Assembly: GCF_007000325.2 (NCBI RefSeq)
Contig: NZ_CP117267.1
Coordinates: 310,001 to 374,000, forward strand
Length of the DNA stretch: 64,000 nt
Direction: 5' to 3'
DNA from: Rhizobium rhododendri
GTDB lineage: Bacteria; Pseudomonadota; Alphaproteobacteria; Rhizobiales; Rhizobiaceae
Shown here in pieces: positions 46,091-56,256 of this stretch. Within the stretch, counting starts at the first letter, position 1, and each line of letters starts with the position of its first letter. The translations under genes were made by a program, and so were the position numbers. Under the pieces are notes generated by a model. It worked only from the letters and a program-made list of their open reading frames with translations. It did no database searches and was not told the DNA's origin.

Positions 46091-47437
46091 ATGTCCTCTG
46101 AAATCGATTCCGCAACACTACTTTCCCGCGCCAGCCAGCTGATAGATCTCGCCCGCAAGGCCGGTGCCGATGCCGCCGATGCGGTCGTCGTGCGTTCCCG
46201 GTCGCAATCGGTGAGTGTACGCCTCGGTAAGGTCGAGGGCACAGAGTCCTCCGAAAGCGATGACTTCTCGCTGCGCGTCTTCGTCGGCAACCGGGTCGCC
46301 AACGTTTCGGCCAATCCGGGTTTCGATCTTCAGGTCCTGGCTGAACGCGCCGTTGCCATGGCGAAGGTGTCTCCGGAGGATCCGTTTGCGTGTCTCGCGG
46401 ACGACGACAAGCTGGCCCGCAACTACCCAGATCTCGATCTCTATGACCCGACCGAAGTCTCCACCGACCAGCTGCGTGAAGCCGCGCTGGCGATGGAGGA
46501 GGCAGGTCTTGCCGTCAAGGGCGTCAGCAAGTCCTCCGGCTCCGGCGCATCGGCCGGCATGGGCGGCATGGTGCTGGTGACCTCCCGCGGCTTCGAAGGT
46601 GCCTACATGGGCTCGCGGTTCGGCCGATCCGTCAGCGTTATCGCCGGCGAAGGCACGGGCATGGAGCGCGACTACGATTTCGACAGCCGTCTCTACTTTG
46701 CCGATCTGGATTCCGCCGAGGACATCGGCCGCCGCGCCGGAGAGCGGGTGGTCAAGCGCATCAATCCGCGCCAGGTGCCGACCGGTAAGAATGTCACCGT
46801 GGTCTTCGACCCCCGCGTCGCCCGCAGCTTCGTCGGACACATCGGCGGCGCCATCAACGGCTCCTCGGTCGCCCGCAAGTCGAGCTTCCTGCGCGACAAG
46901 ATGGGCCAGCAGGTGCTGAAATCCGGAATGTACATCACCGACGATCCACTCATCGTGCGCGGCTCTGCCTCGCGTCCCTTCGATGGCGAAGGTGTCAGCG
47001 GCCAGCGTCTGGTGATGATCGAGGATGGCGTGCTCAAGCATTGGTTCCTGTCGACATCGACCGGTCGGGAGATCGGCATGCCGACCAACGGCCGTGGCGT
47101 TCGCGGCGGCACAACGGTTACGCCATCATCCACCAATCTTGCGCTAGAGCCCGGCGAGATGTCGCCGGAAGAGCTGATCAAGAGCGTCAAGGACGGGTTC
47201 TACGTCACCGAACTGATCGGCCAGGGCGTCAACATGATCACCGGCGAATACAGCCGTGGCGCAACAGGTTTCTGGATCGAGAACGGCGAGCTGACATTTG
47301 CAGTGTCGGAGGTGACCATTGCCTCCAATCTCAAGGACATGTTCATGCGCTTCACGCCGGCCAACGATATCGACCGGAGCTTCAGCACAGCAGCGCCGAC
47401 CATAGCCATCGAAGGCATGACGCTGGCCGGCCTCTAG
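46091..47437 (+). CDS. pmbA: TldE/PmbA family modulator protein
   Basis: PmbA (TldE) partners with TldD to form a protease that matures peptides such as microcin B17 and degrades CcdA; it does not carry the zinc site itself. The 448-residue sequence has the N-terminal swivel part, KVEGTESSESDDFSLRVFVG, and the conserved C-terminal block GVNMITGEYSRGATGFWIE. No HExxH motif is present, as expected for the E subunit. It is followed 98 bases later by the CysQ-like phosphatase gene. The tldD gene is not in the window. Confidence 0.93.
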   Translation: MSSEIDSATLLSRASQLIDLARKAGADAADAVVVRSRSQSVSVRLGKVEGTESSESDDFSLRVFVGNRVANVSANPGFDLQVLAERAVAMAKVSPEDPFACLADDDKLARNYPDLDLYDPTEVSTDQLREAALAMEEAGLAVKGVSKSSGSGASAGMGGMVLVTSRGFEGAYMGSRFGRSVSVIAGEGTGMERDYDFDSRLYFADLDSAEDIGRRAGERVVKRINPRQVPTGKNVTVVFDPRVARSFVGHIGGAINGSSVARKSSFLRDKMGQQVLKSGMYITDDPLIVRGSASRPFDGEGVSGQRLVMIEDGVLKHWFLSTSTGREIGMPTNGRGVRGGTTVTPSSTNLALEPGEMSPEELIKSVKDGFYVTELIGQGVNMITGEYSRGATGFWIENGELTFAVSEVTIASNLKDMFMRFTPANDIDRSFSTAAPTIAIEGMTLAGL

Positions 47438-47535
47438 AGTGCCTGCGTTTGGAAGTGCATAAAAACAAAGAGATAGAGCATTTTTGCGTTTCCGTGAAAC
47501 GCTGAGATGCCCTAGGCCGATACGGGAACCAAATC

Positions 47536-48345
47536 ATGGCCGAGAGCGCAACGTTCAGCTGGGAAAGCGACCTGGAGCTGATTGTCCAGGCGGCCAAGGA
47601 GGCCGGCGAAGTGGCGCTCGGCTTCTTCCGGCAGTCTCCGGAAGTCTGGTGGAAAAATGGCGGGCAATCGCCTGTCAGCGCCGCAGACTATGCCGCCAAC
47701 GATGCGCTCTCCAGAGTGCTGCAGGCAGCCCGTCCTGACTACGGCTGGCTCTCCGAAGAGACAGACGACGCATCCGACCGCCTCCAGCGCCGCACGTTGT
47801 TCGTCGTCGATCCGATAGACGGGACGCGCGGGTTTCTGGCTGGCTCGGAGATCTGGTGCATCAGTGTCGCTGTCGTCACCGACGGGCGCCCTGTTGCCGG
47901 CGTTCTATTCGCGCCAGCGCTCCGCGAACTCTATGTCGCGGGGCGCGAAGGGCCTGCGCTCAAGAACGGCAATATACTCAAGGTGTCCGAGCCAAGAGCC
48001 GGCGATGTCCATCGGCTGGCAACTGCCGAAGACATGATTGCCGGCTTTGGCGCGGCGTTCCGCAGCACCGTCCAGCGCGTCAAGCACATCCCATCGCTTG
48101 CCTACCGCCTCGCCATGGTGGCCGACGGAAGGCTGGAAGGTACGTTGGTCAAGCGCGATTCCCATGACTGGGATCTGGCTGCAGCCGACCTGATCCTGCA
48201 GCGTGCCGGGGGGCAGCTTGTCGACCTTGCCGGCGACCTGCTTGTCTACAACAAGGCCGTGGTCAAGCATGCCGAACTTTGTGGTGCCGGAGAGGCCCTG
48301 ATGCCGGAATTCCTGCATCAGCTTGCCTCCCGACGAGACGGTTGA
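47536..48345 (+). CDS. Inositol-monophosphatase-family phosphatase, CysQ-like
   Basis: The 269-residue protein has the lithium-sensitive phosphatase metal motifs: EE at about residue 75 (GWLSEETDD), DPIDGTRGFL and the C-terminal HDWDLAAADLIL. This pattern fits 3'(2'),5'-bisphosphate nucleotidase (CysQ), which recycles PAP from sulfur metabolism, or inositol-1-phosphatase. CysQ is preferred because of the DGTRGF segment, not with certainty. The gene lies between pmbA and a DUF4170 gene, and the run continues to waaA and lpxK, an arrangement common in Rhizobiales. Confidence 0.88.
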   Translation: MAESATFSWESDLELIVQAAKEAGEVALGFFRQSPEVWWKNGGQSPVSAADYAANDALSRVLQAARPDYGWLSEETDDASDRLQRRTLFVVDPIDGTRGFLAGSEIWCISVAVVTDGRPVAGVLFAPALRELYVAGREGPALKNGNILKVSEPRAGDVHRLATAEDMIAGFGAAFRSTVQRVKHIPSLAYRLAMVADGRLEGTLVKRDSHDWDLAAADLILQRAGGQLVDLAGDLLVYNKAVVKHAELCGAGEALMPEFLHQLASRRDG

Positions 48346-48404
48346 CCTTTCACCCAAAATCGCTCAGATGAGCGTTGGGGGAGCGATAGGAAAGAAAGAC
48401 AGAT

Positions 48405-48656
48405 ATGACTGACTCCAGCGCTAAAAAGCAGCTTTTGCATCTCGTTTTCGGCGGCGAACTCGAAAATCTCAACGACGTGAATTTCCGTGATCTGAGCGGC
48501 CTCGACATCGTCGGTATTTTCCCCGATTATGCCAGCGCGCACATGGCCTGGAAGGCCAAGGCTCAGCAGACTGTCGATAACGCTCATATGCGCTATTTCA
48601 TCGTTCACATGCATCGCCTGCTCGATCCGCAGGATTCAGCCTCTCCCAAAGGCTGA
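48405..48656 (+). CDS. DUF4170 protein
   Basis: The 83-residue protein contains the DUF4170 pattern (LVFGGELENLNDVNFRDLSG, then LDIVGIFPDYASAHMAWKAK, ending MRYFIVHMHRLL). This short family is found almost only in Alphaproteobacteria, usually next to waaA, as here. Function is unknown; no signal peptide or membrane segment. Start at 48405 has a weak AAAGAAAGAC site. About 160 bp separate it from waaA. Confidence 0.88.
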   Translation: MTDSSAKKQLLHLVFGGELENLNDVNFRDLSGLDIVGIFPDYASAHMAWKAKAQQTVDNAHMRYFIVHMHRLLDPQDSASPKG

Positions 48657-48818
48657 TTGCGGAAACCATTGATACAGCCGTGATTGTCGCGGGTCGGTCA
48701 TAAATTTGCCAAGCATCTGGTTTTACTGCTCTTTTCGAGCTAAAACTTTATTTAGTCCAGTCGCAACAGTTTGGGTTTTGGCATTGATGACGATCACCAC
48801 GGATCGGAGGCTTCTGCG

Positions 48819-50138
48819 ATGAGCAGCTTTAGGGCGCGTATGGCGCTGAAAGCCTATCGTCTCGGTGGCGTCGCGATCTCGCCACTGATGACGCCCTACC
48901 TTGCTCTGCGTGCGACCAACGGCAAGGAAGACAAGGCAAGGCGTGGCGAGCGCTTCGGCTATGCCAGCGCCAACCGGCCGCAGGGTCCTCTGATCTGGTT
49001 CCATGCCGCAAGCGTTGGCGAGACCTCGGCCGTCGTGCCACTGATCCGCGAAATCCGCCAGCGAAACATCCACGTGCTGTTGACGACAGGCACAATGACG
49101 TCGGCGCAGGTGACCCGCGAGCGTCTCGGCAATGATGTCATCCACCAGTATGTCCCGCTCGACCTGAAGCCTGCCGTCGCCCGCTTCCTCGACTACTGGC
49201 AGCCAGATTGCAGTATCATCGCCGAATCCGAGATCTGGCCGACGACGATCGGCGAACTCGTGGCGCGGCGTATCCCGCAGATCCTCGTCAATGCCCGCAT
49301 GTCGGACAAGTCCTTCAGCCGCTGGCAGCGCCATCCGTCGCTGGCTGCAGCACTGCTGGAAAATATGGCGCTTGTTCTGGCGCAATCGGATGTCGATGCG
49401 GAGCGTTTTCGCGACCTCGGTGCGCTGCAGGTGAGCACCTCCGGCAACCTCAAGGTCGATACCGACGCACCGCCCTATGACGCGGCGGTGCTGGCCGATT
49501 ACATGCGGCAACTCGGCACCCGCAAGACCTGGGCTGCCGTCTCGACCTTTGAGGGCGAGGAGAATGCTGCCGCCGTCGTCCACCGCACCCTCAAGGCGCG
49601 CGACGATCTGCTGACGATCCTCGTCCCCCGCCATCCCGAACGCTGCGACGATATCGAGAAGATGCTGCTGGCACAGGGGCTGAAGGTCGCCCGCCGGACC
49701 CGCAACGATCCGCTGACTGCAGATGTCGACGTGTTCCTCGGCGACACCATCGGCGAAATGGGCCTTTACCTTCGGATGACCGAGGTGGCATTCGTCGGCC
49801 GCTCGCTGTTCGAGAACAAGGGTGGCCAGAACCCGATCGAACCGGCAATGATGGGCTGTGCGATCCTGACAGGCGGCCACGTGCAGAATTTTCGCGAGTC
49901 CTACCAGAGGCTTGCGCGCAGCGGCAGCGCCCGCATGGTCCGCGACACAGAAATGCTGGCCAAGGGCGTCCATTACCTTTTGACCAACGACACTGCCCGC
50001 GCCACCATGATCGAGGCCGGATTTACGGCGGTGCACGAGATGCGCGGCGCCCTGACGGCGACGATCAAGGGGCTGGAGCCCTATATCAATCCACTGACGC
50101 TGAAAGCCCGGCTGTTGCCGAAGGCCGCGCAGGCTTGA
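48819..50138 (+). CDS. waaA: 3-deoxy-D-manno-octulosonic acid (Kdo) transferase
   Basis: WaaA (KdtA) adds Kdo residues from CMP-Kdo to lipid IVA at the inner face of the cytoplasmic membrane, an essential step of LPS core synthesis. The 439-residue protein starts with a membrane-proximal segment and has the glycosyltransferase-family-30 signatures WFHAASVGETSAVVPLI, the catalytic glutamate region SEIWP and ENKGGQNPIEPAMMG near the C-terminus. The ATG at 48819 has GGAGG eight bases upstream; a longer frame to 48771 is unsupported. Followed 10 bases later by a HAD gene and then lpxK, the kinase that makes its acceptor. Confidence 0.95.
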   Translation: MSSFRARMALKAYRLGGVAISPLMTPYLALRATNGKEDKARRGERFGYASANRPQGPLIWFHAASVGETSAVVPLIREIRQRNIHVLLTTGTMTSAQVTRERLGNDVIHQYVPLDLKPAVARFLDYWQPDCSIIAESEIWPTTIGELVARRIPQILVNARMSDKSFSRWQRHPSLAAALLENMALVLAQSDVDAERFRDLGALQVSTSGNLKVDTDAPPYDAAVLADYMRQLGTRKTWAAVSTFEGEENAAAVVHRTLKARDDLLTILVPRHPERCDDIEKMLLAQGLKVARRTRNDPLTADVDVFLGDTIGEMGLYLRMTEVAFVGRSLFENKGGQNPIEPAMMGCAILTGGHVQNFRESYQRLARSGSARMVRDTEMLAKGVHYLLTNDTARATMIEAGFTAVHEMRGALTATIKGLEPYINPLTLKARLLPKAAQA

Positions 50139-50148
50139 GGACTTCCTG

Positions 50149-50880
50149 GTGACTGACGAACGACTGGCCGCCATCCGGGGCATCCTTTTCGACAAGGACG
50201 GCACGCTGCTCGATTACAACAAGAGCTGGCTGCCGGTGAACCGGCAACTGGCGCAGATCGCCGCCGGAGGCGAGGCGGCGCTGGCGGACCGGTTGCTGCT
50301 TGCCTGCGGCATGGACCCGGTGTCTGGCCACGTCGTTCCGGACAGCCTGCTGGCAGCCGGCAACACCCGCCAGATTGCCGAAGGACTGGTCGCTGCGGGC
50401 TCGACCCTCGACATCGATGATCTCACGCTCCAACTGGACGACCTGTTTTCAGGCGCCGCGCAGTTTGCCGTTCCGGTCACGGATCTCCGAGCCTTTTTTG
50501 GCCGCCTGAAGGCAAGGGGATACCGTCTTGGCGTCGCCTCCAGTGACAACCAGACTTCCATCCGCGAAACTGCCCGGCATTTCGGGTTTCTCGACTGCCT
50601 CGATTTCATTGCCGGCTATGACAGCGGGTTCGGCGTCAAGCCTGAGCCCGGCATGGTGCTTGGCTTCTGCGAGGCCACAGGCCTGTCTCCGGGCGATGTA
50701 GCCATAGTCGGCGATAACAATCACGATCTCCACATGGGACGTAACGCCAGCGTCGGGCTCACCATCGGCGTCCTGACCGGCACCGGTTCGCCGGAAAGCC
50801 TGGCCGCCGCCGCAGACTATTGCCTCGATGACATCACCGGGCTCGAGCCGCTTCTGCCCGATGCCCTGATGTCGCGCTAA
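50149..50880 (+). CDS. HAD-superfamily phosphatase (phosphoglycolate-phosphatase-like)
   Basis: The 243-residue protein has motif I in [14 protein letters not shown], motif II in LGVASSDNQ and motifs III/IV in [14 protein letters not shown] and [14 protein letters not shown]. These are subfamily I HAD features, close to phosphoglycolate phosphatase. Here a lysine replaces the usual residue after the first aspartate (FDKDGTL), common among family members. The start is GTG at 50149, with GAGG nine bases before. It sits between waaA and lpxK, but an enzymatic link to lipopolysaccharide is only inferred from position. Confidence 0.85.
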   Translation: MTDERLAAIRGILFDKDGTLLDYNKSWLPVNRQLAQIAAGGEAALADRLLLACGMDPVSGHVVPDSLLAAGNTRQIAEGLVAAGSTLDIDDLTLQLDDLFSGAAQFAVPVTDLRAFFGRLKARGYRLGVASSDNQTSIRETARHFGFLDCLDFIAGYDSGFGVKPEPGMVLGFCEATGLSPGDVAIVGDNNHDLHMGRNASVGLTIGVLTGTGSPESLAAAADYCLDDITGLEPLLPDALMSR

Positions 50881-50938
50881 CCGCTTGCATTCAAGCGCAA
50901 ACTGCCGTCTCTTTGCCGATAATCGAACAGGGGATCAC

Positions 50939-51988
50939 ATGGTATCGGAAGCACCGCCATTCTGGTGGACGAAGCCCGATTGGCGCGCGCGCCTGCTCTG
51001 GCCGGTGTCGTACCTCTATGGCCGCATCGCCGGCAAGCGCATGGCCAATGGCCGGCGAGCTTCCGTCCCGGTTCCAGTCATCTGCGTCGGCAATTTCACG
51101 GTCGGGGGCGCCGGCAAGACGCCGACTGCGCTCGCTCTAGCCCGTCAGGCAAAGGAAAAGGGGCTGAAACCCGGTTTCCTCAGTCGTGGCTATGGTGGCT
51201 CGGCGCGCGGTATCACCGTCGTCGAACCGGATAATCATACCGCGGCCGTGGTCGGCGATGAGCCGCTGCTTCTTGCGCGCGAAGCCCTGACGGTGATTTC
51301 ACGGCGACGCATCGAAGGGGCCCGTCGCCTGGTCGAAGAGGGCGCCGATCTCATCATCATGGATGACGGCTTCCAGAGCGCCCAACTCGCCATCGACTAT
51401 GCGCTGCTGGTGATCGATGCCAACAGCGGAATCGGTAACGGTCATATCGTACCCGGAGGACCGTTGCGCGCGCCCCTCGGCGAACAGCTCCGGCATACGT
51501 CCGGACTGCTCAAGGTTGGCAGCGGCAAGGCGGCCGATGCGGTGGTGCGGATGGCAGCTCGCGCCGGCAAGCCGTTTTTCACTGCAGTGCTCAAGGTGCG
51601 CGGGCAGGAGGGTCTGGCCGGCCAGAGCGTACTGGCCTTCGCCGGTATCGCTGACCCGCAGAAGTTCTTCCGTACCGTGGAATCCACCGGTGCCACAATC
51701 GTCGTCCATCGGCCTTTCGGCGACCACCAGCACCTCAGCGATGCGGCAATTGTCGATGTTCTCGACACGGCAAGACGCCATGACCTGAAGATCGTCACGA
51801 CATCGAAGGATTATGTGCGTTTGCTTGGCAGATCCGGCGCTGCGGAGCAACTGGTTGCCGAGAGCCTTGTCATCGAGGTCGAGATGACTTTTTCGGACCA
51901 CCGCGCTGCGGATCTCATCATCGACAACGCCCTCGCAGCCTGCCGTAGCCGGGGGCTCGCGAAAGGCACGTCCGGCACCAAGGGCTAG
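50939..51988 (+). CDS. lpxK: Tetraacyldisaccharide 4'-kinase
   Basis: LpxK phosphorylates the 4' position of the lipid A disaccharide to give lipid IVA. The 349-residue protein has an N-terminal hydrophobic segment ([16 protein letters not shown]), a P-loop in [20 protein letters not shown] and the DDGFQ motif of the family. The start is the ATG at 50939 with GGGGATC close ahead. Together with waaA it gives two consecutive enzymes of Kdo-lipid A assembly. It overlaps the convergent DUF2093 gene by four bases. Confidence 0.95.
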   Translation: MVSEAPPFWWTKPDWRARLLWPVSYLYGRIAGKRMANGRRASVPVPVICVGNFTVGGAGKTPTALALARQAKEKGLKPGFLSRGYGGSARGITVVEPDNHTAAVVGDEPLLLAREALTVISRRRIEGARRLVEEGADLIIMDDGFQSAQLAIDYALLVIDANSGIGNGHIVPGGPLRAPLGEQLRHTSGLLKVGSGKAADAVVRMAARAGKPFFTAVLKVRGQEGLAGQSVLAFAGIADPQKFFRTVESTGATIVVHRPFGDHQHLSDAAIVDVLDTARRHDLKIVTTSKDYVRLLGRSGAAEQLVAESLVIEVEMTFSDHRAADLIIDNALAACRSRGLAKGTSGTKG

Positions 51989-52215
51989 CGACGCTGGTTG
52001 GGCAGGATACCGGCGCGCTTGTCGGCCTCAAACGAGGCGATGGCGTCGGCATAGGGTTCCTGGCGGGCAACGCTCCAGTAGCGGAGTTCGTCAAGCGGAA
52101 TGCGCTGTCCGGTCATGGCGCAGATCACATGGGAGCCGGGCGCCAGCAGCTGGAAGTCGCCGTCGAGATAGCGCACCTTCGCTTCGCGGTTTCCGCTTCC
52201 CTCTAAAAGGTTCAT
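51985..52215 (-). CDS. DUF2093 protein
   Basis: The 76-residue protein has the DUF2093 pattern [20 protein letters not shown] followed by [19 protein letters not shown]. The family is alphaproteobacterial, short, cytoplasmic and of unknown function; it regularly sits between lpxK and mutL as here. It could be a zinc-ribbon-like relic but keeps only one cysteine. It follows mutL on the same strand across about 60 bases, so it may be read from the mutL transcript or its own promoter. Confidence 0.87.
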   Translation of the reverse strand: MNLLEGSGNREAKVRYLDGDFQLLAPGSHVICAMTGQRIPLDELRYWSVARQEPYADAIASFEADKRAGILPNQRR

Positions 52216-52275
52216 TTCCGTCGTTCTCCTGCCATCGCCTGCCTTAGCGCGGCGGCGGGCATATTTCCAGCTTTT

Positions 52276-54090
52276 TCAGCTGCGGCCGAACAGCCGCTCG
52301 ATATCGCTGAGCTTGAGCTCGATATAGGTCGGTCGCCCGTGGTTGCATTGGCCGGATCCGGGTGTTGCTTCCATCTGCCGCAACAGCGCGTTCATCTCCT
52401 CCGGGCGCAGTTGCCGTCCGGAACGCACCGAGCCATGACAGGCCATGGTGGCAGCAACATATTCAAGCTTTGCGCCCAGCAGCGATGACGTGTCCCATTC
52501 AGCAATCTCGTCGGCGAGCTGGCGGATCATTCCCTGCGCATCGACCTCGCCCAGCATCGCCGGCGTTTGTCGCACTGCGATTGCTCCCGGTCCGAAGCGC
52601 TCGATGCCAAGTCCCAGATTACCGAAGTTTTCGGCATGCACCATCAGCCGGTCGCAATCCTCTTCCGGCAGGTCGATGATTTCGGGAATCAGCAGCACTT
52701 GAGACGGCATCCGCCTGGAATGCAGCGCCTTGCGCATCTCCTCGAAGACAAGCCGCTCATGGGCCGCGTGCTGGTCGACGATGACCAGCCCGTCTTCCGT
52801 CTGGGCGACGATGTAGTTGGCATGGATCTGTGCCCGGGCCGCGCCGAGGCGGTGCTGTGGCTGGGGTGCGTCTGGCTGGACGCCGGCATGGCCTCTGTCT
52901 ACGCGAGCCGCCGGGGTCGACAGGTGCTCGAATGTTGCCTGCGCCGGTTCGCCGAAGCCGCTCGCCACGGACGTTGCATCATATGGCCGCGATGGCGAAG
53001 TCTGTGGCGTCCAAGGTGCCGAAGGCGGGGAGGGGCGCCACGCCGCATGGGCGCTGCCCCGGAAAGAGCGGAGCATGCTGTCGGCGCCGGTGGTTGCGGC
53101 CCGGTCGCCATCGCGCGACAACGCCTCGCGAATGGACCCGACGATCAGTCCGCGCACGAGGCCGGGATCGCGGAACCGCACATCGGATTTCGCCGGGTGG
53201 ACGTTGACGTCGACCAGCGCCGGATCGATGCTGATCGACAGCACTGCCACCGGATAGCGCCCCGACGGAATTGTCTCGGCATAGGCGCCCCGGATCGCCG
53301 AGAGGATCTGCTTGTCCTGCACCGGTCGGCCATTGACGAAGGCGTACTGATGCGCCGCGTTGCCACGATTGAAGGTCGGCACACCGGCATAGCCCTTCAG
53401 ACCGACGTCCTCGCGCTCGGCATCCAGTGCAATGGCATTGTGCTTGAAGTCCTCGCCGAGCACCTGAGCCATGCGCGCCAGCCTGTCGTCACCGGTTGCG
53501 GCAAACTCCAGCGTCGAGCGGTCGGAGCCCGAGAGCACGAAGCGCACATGTGGAAAAGCGATGGCCATCCGCTTCACGACTTCGGTGATAGCTGCTGCCT
53601 CGGCACGTTCCGTCTTCAGGAATTTCAGGCGGGCGGGCGTTGCGAAAAAGAGGTCGCGGACCTCGACGATGGTACCGGGATTGGCGGCTGCCGGCCGCAG
53701 GTGCAGCAGCCTGCCGCCGGCGACGGCGATTTCGGCGCCGTCCGCGCCATCCGCCCTGCGGCTCGAAATCGACAAGCGCGCCACCGAGCCGATCGAGGGC
53801 AACGCTTCGCCGCGAAAGCCGAGGGTGCGGATGTTGTCGAGCGTATCCGATATCTTCGAGGTGCAGTGTCGGCGTACGGCAAGTTCGAGATCGTCCCGGT
53901 CCATGCCGCTGCCGTTGTCGCTGACCCGCAGCAGTGCCTTGCCGCCACCGGCAGTGGCGATCTCGATACGCGTTGCACCGGCATCCAGTGCGTTTTCGAT
54001 GAGTTCCTTGACCGCACTCGACGGCCGCTCGATGACTTCGCCGGCGGCGATCTGGTTCACCAGGGTTTCGGAAAGCTGCTTGATGTTCAT
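52276..54090 (-). CDS. mutL: DNA mismatch repair protein MutL
   Basis: MutL couples mismatch recognition by MutS to strand removal. The 604-residue protein has the GHKL ATPase motifs ([32 protein letters not shown]) and [13 protein letters not shown] in the transducer domain. A linker of about 90 residues, rich in Pro, Ala and Arg, connects to the C-terminal domain. That domain has the endonuclease motif [13 protein letters not shown] at about 439-451 (DQHAx2Ex4E) and ends with ACHGSVRSG and QCNHGRPT, so it should be a nicking MutL of the MutH-independent type. The ATG at 54090 ([20 protein letters not shown]) is standard; a frame extending to 54156 is rejected. Confidence 0.95.
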   Translation of the reverse strand: MNIKQLSETLVNQIAAGEVIERPSSAVKELIENALDAGATRIEIATAGGGKALLRVSDNGSGMDRDDLELAVRRHCTSKISDTLDNIRTLGFRGEALPSIGSVARLSISSRRADGADGAEIAVAGGRLLHLRPAAANPGTIVEVRDLFFATPARLKFLKTERAEAAAITEVVKRMAIAFPHVRFVLSGSDRSTLEFAATGDDRLARMAQVLGEDFKHNAIALDAEREDVGLKGYAGVPTFNRGNAAHQYAFVNGRPVQDKQILSAIRGAYAETIPSGRYPVAVLSISIDPALVDVNVHPAKSDVRFRDPGLVRGLIVGSIREALSRDGDRAATTGADSMLRSFRGSAHAAWRPSPPSAPWTPQTSPSRPYDATSVASGFGEPAQATFEHLSTPAARVDRGHAGVQPDAPQPQHRLGAARAQIHANYIVAQTEDGLVIVDQHAAHERLVFEEMRKALHSRRMPSQVLLIPEIIDLPEEDCDRLMVHAENFGNLGLGIERFGPGAIAVRQTPAMLGEVDAQGMIRQLADEIAEWDTSSLLGAKLEYVAATMACHGSVRSGRQLRPEEMNALLRQMEATPGSGQCNHGRPTYIELKLSDIERLFGRS

Positions 54091-54423
54091 GGCAGCATTT
54101 TCCCGGATTCTTGACCCCGTGGAAAGGAGAAACTGTCCGCTCAGGGCACCGTCCACCTTATTCCGCGACGCAACATGTTCGCTGCGCCATTAATCGGACC
54201 TTAATACTAAAAAGGCAGATTTCCGTTATTGTTTGAAATGATTGCAGGCGGTGCATTGCACCTGATCTCGGCGCGTGATGGCCAGCTGGAAACCGTCACA
54301 TATACTGGCCGGCATCCGTCTGTTTCAAACAGCTTGCCAGCATGCTTACCGCAATTCGGCGCCGGCCAGACCGTGCCCGCCTGAGGGCCTCTCAGTGATC
54401 GATGCCATAGGGGAATCGGACGA
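54091..54423. other. Intergenic region between mutL and the PAS/receiver gene
   Basis: The two genes are divergent, so both promoters must lie in these 333 bases. An A+T-rich block near 54195-54240 is the likely promoter area. No gene, repeat or hairpin stands out. Confidence 0.5.
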
Positions 54424-56160
54424 ATGACTGCCGAGTTTGAGAAGGCAGTGCTCTCCGTCAATGACGATGCGCCTGCCGATGGCACGCTGCAGACGGCGCT
54501 TTTCGATGCGATTTGCGAGGGGCTGCAGTCCGCATTCTTCGTCTACGATAAAAACGATACGCTGCTCTTTGCCAGCCGCCAGGTTCTGAATTTCTACCCG
54601 ATTTCCGAGCACTTGTTGCGGCCGCAAACCCGACTGCGCGATTTCCTCGGTGCCGTCTTCGACACCGGTATCCGCCAGCGCGACATTGCCGGCAAGCGAC
54701 CCGTTCCGAGCAGCCGCGAGGACTGGCTGTCTCAGACGATCGCCACCCACTGGCGCGAACGGTACGAATTCACCGAGCGCCATGGCGCCGATCGCTGGGT
54801 ACGCTTTACCAAGCGCCGGCTCTCCAGCGGCTACGGTGTCTGCATCATCACCGATATTTCCGAGACCCGTAAACGCGAGGAGCAGTGGCGGGCGGACCTC
54901 GAGCGCGTTCAGCTCACCGAGGATATCCTCGACAACCTGCCCTTTCCGCTGTTCGTCAAGGACAGGGACCTGACCTACGTCGCCGTCAACAAGGCGCTCT
55001 GCGACAAATATCAGAAGTCCGCCGACGAGATCCTCGGGCGCAAGAGCAGCGACCTGTTTTCCACCGATGTCGCCCAGCGGTTTGGTGAAAGCGACCAGCA
55101 CGTGATCGACACCGGTGACCTGTCGATTTCACGCCAGCGGCAGATCGACCGCAGCGGCATGGAGCGGGACATCGTCACGCGCAAGCTGAGGATCGGCAAG
55201 CCCGGCCGCTATTTTCTCGTCGCCACGATGCAGGATTTGCCGACCGACGGCGCCGATTTCGACGAGTTCGGCCTTGCGTCCGCCATCACCGAATCCGGTG
55301 ACCGCAGCTATCGGCGGGCCTATGTCCCGGTCGAGACCTTGCAGGCAGCCCTGCACAGACTGCCCGCCATGGAAACGTTCACCCCTGAAACGTTCAACGG
55401 TCAGAAGATACTCCTCGTTACCAACGATCTTGCGGCTGAATCGACAGCCCTGAAGATGCTTGCTAAATACGGGTTTGAGGCCTGCGTGGTGCGCAGTGAG
55501 GGCGAGGAGGCGGCGTTTCTCGATTTTGCAAGCTCGCTCGGTGTTCGCATCGATCTGGTCGTCATCGACAACCAGATCGGCGTGCGCGGCATGGAGCTGG
55601 CCGAACGCCAGAATATCCCGGCCCTCTGCCTCGACGGCGCGCAACTCGCCAATGAATTGACCTTCCGGATTGCCCGGTATTTCAACCGCAACATGCGCGG
55701 CAAGAGGCTCGCGCCGAAACATCCCGATGAAAAAATCTGGCCAATCTCGATCAGCACGGAAGACAACAGCTGCGAGATCCTGGTCGCTGAAGACAATGCC
55801 ATCAACAAGATCGTCTTTTCGCAGATCCTCGAAGGCCTCGGCTATAGCTACAAGATCGCTTCCACCGGCGATGAGGCGGTGCGGATGTGGACCGAATACC
55901 GTCCCCAGCTGATGCTCATGGACATCACGCTACCCGGCCTCAACGGGTTCGAGGCAACCAGGCTGATCCGGCAGGTCGAAGCAGGTTCGGCCAGTCGAAC
56001 GCCGATCGTCGGCGTCCTGACCCAGGCGCTCGACCAGGATCGCGATGCGTGCTTTGCATCCGGCATGGACGACGTGATCCTGAAACCCGTGAGCCCCGAC
56101 ATGCTGCAACTGGTGTTCCTCAAGCATCTCGGCAACGCACAGGCCCGCGAAACTGCTTAG
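54424..56160 (+). CDS. PAS-PAS-receiver signalling protein without a kinase domain
   Basis: The 578-residue cytoplasmic protein starts with two PAS-like domains (about residues 28-150 and 165-280; VYDKNDTLLFASRQVLNFYP and NLPFPLFVKDRDLTYVAVNK). Next is a receiver-like fold (about 330-435; GQKILLVTNDLAAESTALKM), which looks degenerate because the first acidic pair is missing. A true receiver follows at about 450-570, with Glu456-Asp457 (LVAEDNAINKI), phospho-acceptor Asp500 (LMDITLPGLNG) and Lys in DVILKPVSP. No HisKA or HATPase domain lies between. The whole resembles the flanks of a hybrid kinase from which the kinase is absent. A GGDEF-EAL gene follows about 95 bases later, an obvious candidate output. 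Confidence 0.82.
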   Translation: MTAEFEKAVLSVNDDAPADGTLQTALFDAICEGLQSAFFVYDKNDTLLFASRQVLNFYPISEHLLRPQTRLRDFLGAVFDTGIRQRDIAGKRPVPSSREDWLSQTIATHWRERYEFTERHGADRWVRFTKRRLSSGYGVCIITDISETRKREEQWRADLERVQLTEDILDNLPFPLFVKDRDLTYVAVNKALCDKYQKSADEILGRKSSDLFSTDVAQRFGESDQHVIDTGDLSISRQRQIDRSGMERDIVTRKLRIGKPGRYFLVATMQDLPTDGADFDEFGLASAITESGDRSYRRAYVPVETLQAALHRLPAMETFTPETFNGQKILLVTNDLAAESTALKMLAKYGFEACVVRSEGEEAAFLDFASSLGVRIDLVVIDNQIGVRGMELAERQNIPALCLDGAQLANELTFRIARYFNRNMRGKRLAPKHPDEKIWPISISTEDNSCEILVAEDNAINKIVFSQILEGLGYSYKIASTGDEAVRMWTEYRPQLMLMDITLPGLNGFEATRLIRQVEAGSASRTPIVGVLTQALDQDRDACFASGMDDVILKPVSPDMLQLVFLKHLGNAQARETA

Positions 56161-56256
56161 CGACAAGCGCGCGCAGCCTCTCCCGCCCGGTCTCGCCAGG
56201 GCGTCGCTATCCATTTTTTAAGACTTAGCCGGCATTCTGCCCCATGGGTGGGAGAC

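Noticed and set aside
47461..47510. Hairpin GCGTTT-CCGTG-AAACGC after pmbA as a terminator
   Set aside because: The stem is only six bases and is not followed by a T tract; it looks like a common rhizobial intergenic motif, so no feature was assigned.
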